A stretch of DNA of 64,000 bases from Viscum album (taxonomy: Eukaryota > Streptophyta > Magnoliopsida > Santalales > Viscaceae): contig OY728163.1 in NCBI GenBank assembly GCA_963277665.1, positions 1,901,484,644 to 1,901,548,643 on the forward strand. Reading direction: 5' to 3'. Of the stretch, positions 57,727 through 64,000 are shown one piece after another (the stretch's first letter is position 1; the number at the start of each line of letters is the position of its first letter). The notes below the pieces were generated by a model. It worked only from the letters and a program-made list of their open reading frames with translations. It did not search any database and was not told where the DNA came from. The translations under genes and the position numbers were made by a program.

Positions 57727-60700
57727 AATTGGTATCAAAGGAGGTCCTCTCTCTTTGGGTTATATTATCTAGGGAAGAGTCAGGATTGTTTGGAGCTTGG
57801 ATTTTTGGGAATTGAAATTATAGTTATGGGTAGTGTTCCTGGCCAAAAAACATCATGAAAGTATTTGAATATCCAAGGGAAGTCGGTATTTTTCGGAGTC
57901 CTTTGGTTTTCTTAGTTTGATGATGATTAGGGGAAATGAAAAAAGAGTTGGGTTAATGGTCTCAGTGAGCTTATAGGGCCTGACAAGCCATGTTGAGCTG
58001 GGGATATTCCCTAGAACACTCTCCATGATGGTGAAGTTATTGGTGTATGGTTTCCAACCATATTTGCATGTCACCCACCGAAAATAGTTTCCCCTCACAT
58101 TATCAAGTGTTCTTTAGTTTTGAAATATTGGAAGTTTGGTTTCAAAGAAAAAATGACTTGGATTTAAGAAGCGTAAAGTATTTGTGAAATTATTTTTTGA
58201 TCAAGATGGAATTTTTAGCTTTTTTAAAATGATGGAACTTAATTTTCAGAATTATTTTTAAATGGTAAATGGTGTGTTTACTTCTCTTTGAAGGAAGGAA
58301 CTATGTTAAAGTTGGTTTTGAAAAAAAAGTGCTTCCAATAAAGTTCTCTAAACTATTGAAAGGGATTTTAATGGGATACGATGTTTTGAAATTGATTTCA
58401 ATAACTTGAAAGTGTGTTCTTATTATAATTTCTATGTCTTTTTGATGTGTTTTGTAAGCTGTAAATTGGGATTTTGATTTCATGGTTAGCAATCTTGAGA
58501 AAAAAGAACTATTGGTTAAGTTTTTTGATGTTGAAAAGTAGAAAGAATATTTGTTTTAACCTTTGTTATTACTATGAGAGAAAACATGGATGGGGATATA
58601 TAAGATTATTGGTGGTTGATGTCATGGATAGATGAGTGTTGAGATGGATATGAGGAGGGTGCCCGGTGTGGCACAGAAACATGCATCTGTGAGGCCCATG
58701 GGGTACCATTGGTGGATACGCTACCCGCTGAACTTTTGTTTTCAAAGATTTTTTCTTGGAAAACGTGATTTCTTAGTGACTGTTTTGAGATGATGTGTCT
58801 TATGTGTTTTTGGAAATTTTATTGTGGGATTTTTTGAGTCCAAGAACCCCTCTTATTTGAACCGTGTTTTGGGTTTGTGTTTGTTCAGTAAGCTGTGTTG
58901 AAGGGTCGGTTATTGGTCTCTTTTGAGAAATGTTTGGTGATAACATTACAGTGGTTACCCTCACATATTTGTACATAGTTGAAGTATGCCTTTATTAATA
59001 GACCAGGTTGGTTGGGTCCTTGGGTTCTCTCGTTTGATATGGTAAGCCCCCATTAAGTGTTAGTGTAGGACTGAAGTGCAACCCAGATTGTTTCTCCATT
59101 GTAAAATCCTCAAATTTACCAATATAAGGAATATTTTTCTCACGCTTTGGATTGAGTTTAATCCATTTTCTTTCTTTGATTATTGTATCCTCATTTAGTG
59201 GGAGAGTTCTCATGGATGTTTGAAAAAAACCTTAATATCTTAAGTTACCAGATTCATCAAAGGTGGATATGTTCTAGGGTTGTTAGTGTGGATGATTGTC
59301 TGCATTGTGCCTAAGAGGGCCTCTTGGTCCTCCATAGTCTTTTCTAAGCAGACGTTCGCATTAAACAACCAGTGTGGGAAATCAGGTCATGAGAGGATGT
59401 TATGGACACTTTTGGGAATTCTGTGATGTTTGGGGACATTGTATATGATCACCCCTCCAGGTATTGTTTCTATCAGTCGTATTGGTCATGTTTTTTGACG
59501 CGTTGTGATGTAGCATGCTCGTTCGATTGTAAATGTGAAGTTGTACAATCTTTTGTGAGAATTTCTTTTGTCAGAAGTGTGTATATTTCTACGAGATCTT
59601 GATATCCTAGATTTTTAGGATGGTGTTTCAATATATATTTTCCTATTTCCATTTCTCATCTAAGGAAACAAGGGGTGATGTGTGTGCATCTTCGAATAAC
59701 ATGCTTCAGTGAAATGTCGGGTTTTGGTAAAGTGAGTTTTGGAATGTGTTGTGTCTTGGTAAAATTATTAGGGATTTTGTTGTTGTTTTTTGGTATCATA
59801 GGATGAATAAGTTCCATTATGGGGTTTCCAAAGCCTAACTGTGAGGCTGATAATGCTTCAATAATTTTTTCTCCAACCATAAGTCTTAAAGAGAAACTGG
59901 CACATAGTCCGAGGAAATCCCATGGGGGTTCAAACCCTTGTATAAAGTGATATCATCAGTATGAATGATTGGAATAGTTTAAAAATCATGTTTATTCATG
60001 GTTGAGCACATCGTTTGTGCATGATTAGTAGTGACCATGTTCCAGGAATCCATGTGGAAGGAATGGTCTGCATGGTTAGCGCATGACATCTCAAACTGTT
60101 TGGACTAACCATGTGGAAAGCCCAAATATTTTAAGTTTTGGTATCTTTATATGTTTCCCATGATGGATGGTTATGTTTTATGGTTCTTATGGTGGGTATA
60201 CCCTCTATGAATTTTATGTAAGTTATTTTGGATATCTCAAATGGGAGTTTACCCCTTGCACCGTGAAGTCCGTTCGGGCCTCCCCCTGTTAGTGCCATGA
60301 TCCAGTCCTGGGAAAATTCGAGATGTCTTTATGGTGAGGAGCTCATTTGTGTCTCCCTATACAAGTAACTCAGATTTTTAATTGATCTTGGCTTGGAAAT
60401 AGGTAGTCTCATTTGGAGCTATCTGAATACCAGCATCTTCCTTGGGTAAACGTTGGGATTGGGGAGTGCCCAACAGTTCAGTTAAATCAAGGTAAGTGTA
60501 ACCTTGTTCATTGTTATTGTTGTTCATATGGATAAATTTCTTGAGTCTTGTTCAGATAGTGTTTGGGGTGTTTTATTTTGGGATGAATTTAGAATGTGCT
60601 TGGTTGTTTTAAGAAAGTGGTGTAGGTTTTGGTTTGTGAGGGTATTCCTTCCTAGATTGATCACTGGAGGTGTTTTGGCCTTTGGGGTTAAAACATTGAA

Positions 60701-60794
60701 AGGGAGTACATCATGGTTTATTAGTTGGGTTTGGTTTTTGGTTTTGGTATTGTGGTGTCTTTACAGGGGTGGAAATCATTATGGTGGGGAGAAT
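57727..60794 (+). other. Internal region 2 of the tandem array (non-coding)
   Basis: The primer site TGGTATCAAAG is at 57730-57740 and the polypurine tract ATGGTGGGGAGAAT at 60781-60794. It aligns with internal region 1. Blocks such as 'gactgaagtgcaaccca' (59070) and 'acaaccagtgtgggaaatc' (59366) are nearly unchanged. The 167-codon frame at 60504-61007 runs through the tract into LTR 3 and is not a gene. Confidence 0.75.
58658..58707 (+). other. Conserved stem-loop candidate with palindromic ATGCAT, internal region 2
   Basis: The outer arms GGTGCCC (58658-58664) and GGGTACC (58701-58707) pair in RNA with one G-U. The inner arms CACAG (58672-58676) and CTGTG (58687-58691) enclose AAACATGCAT. 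This is the best-formed of the three copies. Confidence 0.45.
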
Positions 60795-63697
60795 TTTCAC
60801 ACCCATATTTCAAATTCCATTCATTGTTTCAAATATTTTTTCGCTCTCATCTTTCTCATGGTTTTCGGGTGTTCTGGGGTTAATGTTTTTTTGCCTATTG
60901 TGGTCTTCATATATGACCTTGGTATTAGGGTAATTTTAAGATACTTGGCCTCCTCCTTTTTTAAAATGATAGGATTAGGTTTTGGTGTTTGGGAGTTTGT
61001 TTTGTGAGACTCTTAGTGGAACCACTTCTGGGGTAAGTGGTTGAGGTGGTTTGTACCCTTGAGTTGGATGAGTTTTGGTGTTAAAAGGATGGTTTATCTT
61101 GGGAGTTTTTCTCTCATATCCTTGGACTATATTTTCCCCTTGGCTTCCCCATTGGACCCCCTGAAATTGGAGAATATTGGATTGGTTTTTGAGTGGCCAA
61201 AATAGGCTACATGATTAGGTTGCACAGTTTACTAAATCGTGTAGGAAAATCGTGCAGTGGTGTCAAGGTAATTAAAAACATTTGTAAATTCCAAGTTTTA
61301 TCTTACGGAATAAATCCAAATCCACCCCATTCATTCCCATTTCATGCCCTACCTCGATGTAAATCCTCTAAGCTCCCTCAGTCTCTTATGAAACTTATTT
61401 TTTATGTAGGATTTATTGGAGAAACCTCAAGAACATTCAATTAAGTGAATTCATTCATCGTTTCTTCCCTCTTCCATTAGTTGTATTTAAACATTGTTGA
61501 AGTTTCTCATGTACAGAAGTTAAGGTTAGAACCTAGAATTTGATTTTTTGTCTTTTTGGTCAAATATTGTGCTCTAGGGATGCATTTATCATCCTTGTGG
61601 TGTGGTAGTGGTGTGGTTGATGTTTTGCACCAAGATTTGTGGGTTTCAACACAAAAGGTAGGTGATTCTTTGTATAGACACTCATTGATGAGTTTTATTT
61701 CTTTATTTACATATTTTTCATGTTCCTTATATGTTTTTTAGTGTGAAAAATATTTTTGATGGATTTGGTTAAGAGTTTAATTTTATAGTTTCATTTTAGT
61801 TGAAATTTGGTGATTTTTATTTTTGACTCTTTGGGTAATATTTGGCTGTATTATATAACATATAAAAGTAATTTTTTAGTGTAAAAAGGTAATGAAAATT
61901 ATTTTTTGTTAATTATTTGGTGTCATGTTGGCCTTAAAGGGGGTTTTTTAATGGATTTTATGTGTAAAACCTTATTATACTCTTTTAAAGTGTTTTATGG
62001 AAATGTGATCTTTTCATGTGTATCTTTGGTGGTATTATTCGAGGTGAATTTATAACAATTGGGGTGCTTTTATAAATGTTTCTAGGGTGGAAAATTCTAT
62101 TTTGGATTGGCATTCGTATGATTTTGGCCTTGAATGAGGGTTTTTAAATGGGTTTTGTGTGACAAACATGGTTATACATCTTGGGTTTGTTTTATAAAAA
62201 TTTAAAATGATTTAGTGAGTTGAAAAAAGTTGGAAAATGTTGTAATTGTACTTTTTTGTGATTTTATTCACTTAATATGGGTTTTTAAAGGTAAATAGGT
62301 GATTTAATAAGTCAAAATGTTTTGTAATATTTTATAAATTTCATAAAATTTTTATTAAATTGTGATGTGGGTGTGAAACATGTTTGATGGATGTTTCATG
62401 TGAGATTAATGATAAAATTATATTTTAGGTAAAAAGTGTATTATGTGGCATGTGTGTGGGGGATTTTATGTGATGTGTATCATCTTGGAAATTATTAAAA
62501 AAAATTAAAAGATTTTTTGAGTTGTTGAAGAGATGTGAAAAGTGTTGTAGGCTATTTTGGTGTGAGTGTGATTTCAAAAATCTATTTTAAGGAAAAAGGG
62601 GATATGTGACTTGGGTTATATAAATTTGGGATTTTTTTTGAATGTGTGATGTGGAAGTTTTATTTTCATATGAAAATTATATTTCAGGGCATGTTGAAAT
62701 TGATTGATCACAAGAGGGAAACTTGGGTATCTAGGTGGGTGGATTTGTACAAGTATTCAACTGATCCTGTGGGGTTTGGCCTCAGTTTCACGTATATACT
62801 TAGACTCTTATTACACTAACTAAACTATGATGATGATGATGATGATGATGATGATGGGAGACCACTAGTGTGTGGTTTGTTTCCCTGCTAATAGATCAAG
62901 CAGAAGAACAGATATTGTGATGGTTACTCTCACCATGATATGAGGTACCTGGGACCCACAGTGAGCTAGTGCCTAGAGGTTATTTTCACATTGTTTGTTC
63001 TAATTAGATACATTGTGATTATTATTGGAATATAGTATGGTTGGCTGGAAAATTTAGTATCATTGGTATTGTTTTTAAATGTGTTGATTCTTTAAAATAT
63101 CCCACTTGAAAACTGTTTCTATTTACAGTTTCATCTTTTAGAAATTATTACTAGAATTCCATGTTTGTGAAAACTAATATGATTTTCATATTTGAATGAT
63201 TATCACATGGAATCTATTGGTGGTGGTATCCTACTATAATTTGTCTCACACCCTACTTAAACCTTTGGGTGTAATTATAATTGGTTATTATGTCGTAGGT
63301 TTGGGTACAGCTTGTGTGCCAATGGTTCGGGTTTTTAGTGGTCCATCCTGATGCGATATTGTGGAGATTGCTTGAGATCAAGGCCTCTTACCATGTATAG
63401 GTTCTTGGGAGGTAATTTTTGGTTTTATTACTTTGTAATGTTCTTTGAACATTGTTTTAAATTATGTAATTCAGTTTTGAAATTTTTTAAAAGATGGTTT
63501 CGTATGAAAATTCTATATTTGGTATATTAGTTTTGTTTATTGTTGAATGTTTATGTACTCAGTTAAATTGTTCAAAAATTCCATTTTGTGATACTCAGTC
63601 ACTAGTTTGAGCCTGTGGGGATCGGGGAACCCTTCGGGACTTGTCACTGGCAAGGTTTTGTGCCATTTATTACAGCAATTATATTTGGTTTGTGACA
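60795..63697 (+). repeat. LTR 3 of the tandem array
   Basis: It begins TTTCACACCC (start G changed to T) after a polypurine tract and ends TGTGACA. It carries a GAT run like that of LTR 2 (62827-62857). Near its end it has 'gtggggatcggggaacccttcggga', resembling the LTR end at 42640. Confidence 0.82.
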
Positions 63698-64000
63698 ATG
63701 ATCTATTTCTCAATCTATTCCTTAAGTAACATTTTTTTCTAGATAAAAAATATTTGCTTCTCATAAACTCCAAAATACCCAATACAAACATCCTCAGACT
63801 AATTAATTCATTCCAATATATTCAATTCCATGCACTAAAACTCAATATTCAAAAAAACCTCAGCTTAAAATGCTTATAAAATCACCCTTAGTCAGATATT
63901 CCTTAGTTTGACTGAATCAATACGATGTTGATTGATATGTTAAACAAAATAATAGAAGTCCATAATTCTAATGAGATATCTTCCTAAAGATAAATATTAC
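63698..64000. other. Right flank, AT-rich
   Basis: I see no repeat partner, gene or motif here. The minus-strand frame at 63537-63791 overlaps the LTR end and is not supported. Confidence 0.4.

Larger units (their letters stand above)
48858..63697 (+). mobile_element. Tandem LARD-like array: LTR - internal - LTR - internal - LTR
   Basis: Three LTR copies (48858-51750, 54808-57726, 60795-63697; 2.89-2.92 kb) alternate with two internal regions (51751-54807 and 57727-60794; 3.06 and 3.07 kb), all in one orientation. Each LTR-internal junction has a primer site and each internal-LTR junction has a purine tract. The copies are much more diverged than the LTRs of the element at 39878-48563, so the array is older. 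They share LTR motifs with it and belong to the same broad family. A clean target duplication is lacking: ATGAT follows the right end (63698-63702) and also lies at 48850-48854, three bases short of the left end. Confidence 0.85.

Noticed and set aside
60504..61007. 167-codon frame with hydrophobic stretches
   Set aside because: It runs across the polypurine tract and the LTR 3 start, which are non-coding signals, and is broken in the corresponding place of the first unit.

Overview
This window looks like intergenic DNA from the nucleus of a flowering plant with a large, repeat-rich genome. I find no host protein-coding gene, rRNA, tRNA or CRISPR array that I can defend. Nearly all of the 64 kb is explained by nested transposable elements. 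Long terminal repeat (LTR) retrotransposons carry the plant-type initiator-Met-tRNA primer site, a CACTA DNA transposon carries a Ulp1-like protease remnant, and there are tRNA-derived SINE copies and one insertion of non-LTR type. I cannot name the species.

Layout. (1) 1-16523: a Ty3/gypsy-type element with LTRs of about 5.2 kb on the + strand. Its left end lies outside the window. Between the LTRs only about 1.7 kb remains, holding a decayed gag and the C-terminal tail of integrase; protease, reverse transcriptase, RNase H and the integrase core are missing. Its 5' LTR is interrupted at 2026-7080 by a 5,055-bp CACTA element, and the 3' LTR preserves the empty site. The CACTA element has arrays of ACGTCGG hairpins at both ends, two G-rich minisatellites, and two exons of a Ulp1 (C48) peptidase tail. 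(2) 16524-20251: AT-rich DNA with one SINE copy and an LTR-promoter-like segment. (3) 20257-34118: an old minus-strand element with LTRs of about 4.9 kb and a decayed internal region. It retains a broken double zinc knuckle of gag and a second SINE copy. Its 5' LTR carries a 1.29-kb insertion flanked by a perfect 13-bp duplication. (4) 34124-39872: AT-rich DNA with nothing firm. (5) 39878-48563: a complete but non-coding LARD-like element (LTRs 2.85 kb, internal region 3.0 kb) with a perfect 5-bp target duplication, AAAAT. (6) 48858-63697: a related but older LARD-like array with three LTRs and two internal regions in tandem. (7) Short flanks on either side.

How the parts fit together. None of the retroelements here can encode its own replication proteins, so they would have depended on enzymes supplied by others. 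The three LARD-like internal regions of parts 5 and 6 keep their length, primer site, polypurine tract and a few short blocks although they do not code. One block can fold into a stem-loop that presents a palindromic ATGCAT. I regard this possible packaging or dimerisation signal, the triple-LTR array, and the architecture of the CACTA element as the most interesting points. All alignments were made by eye.
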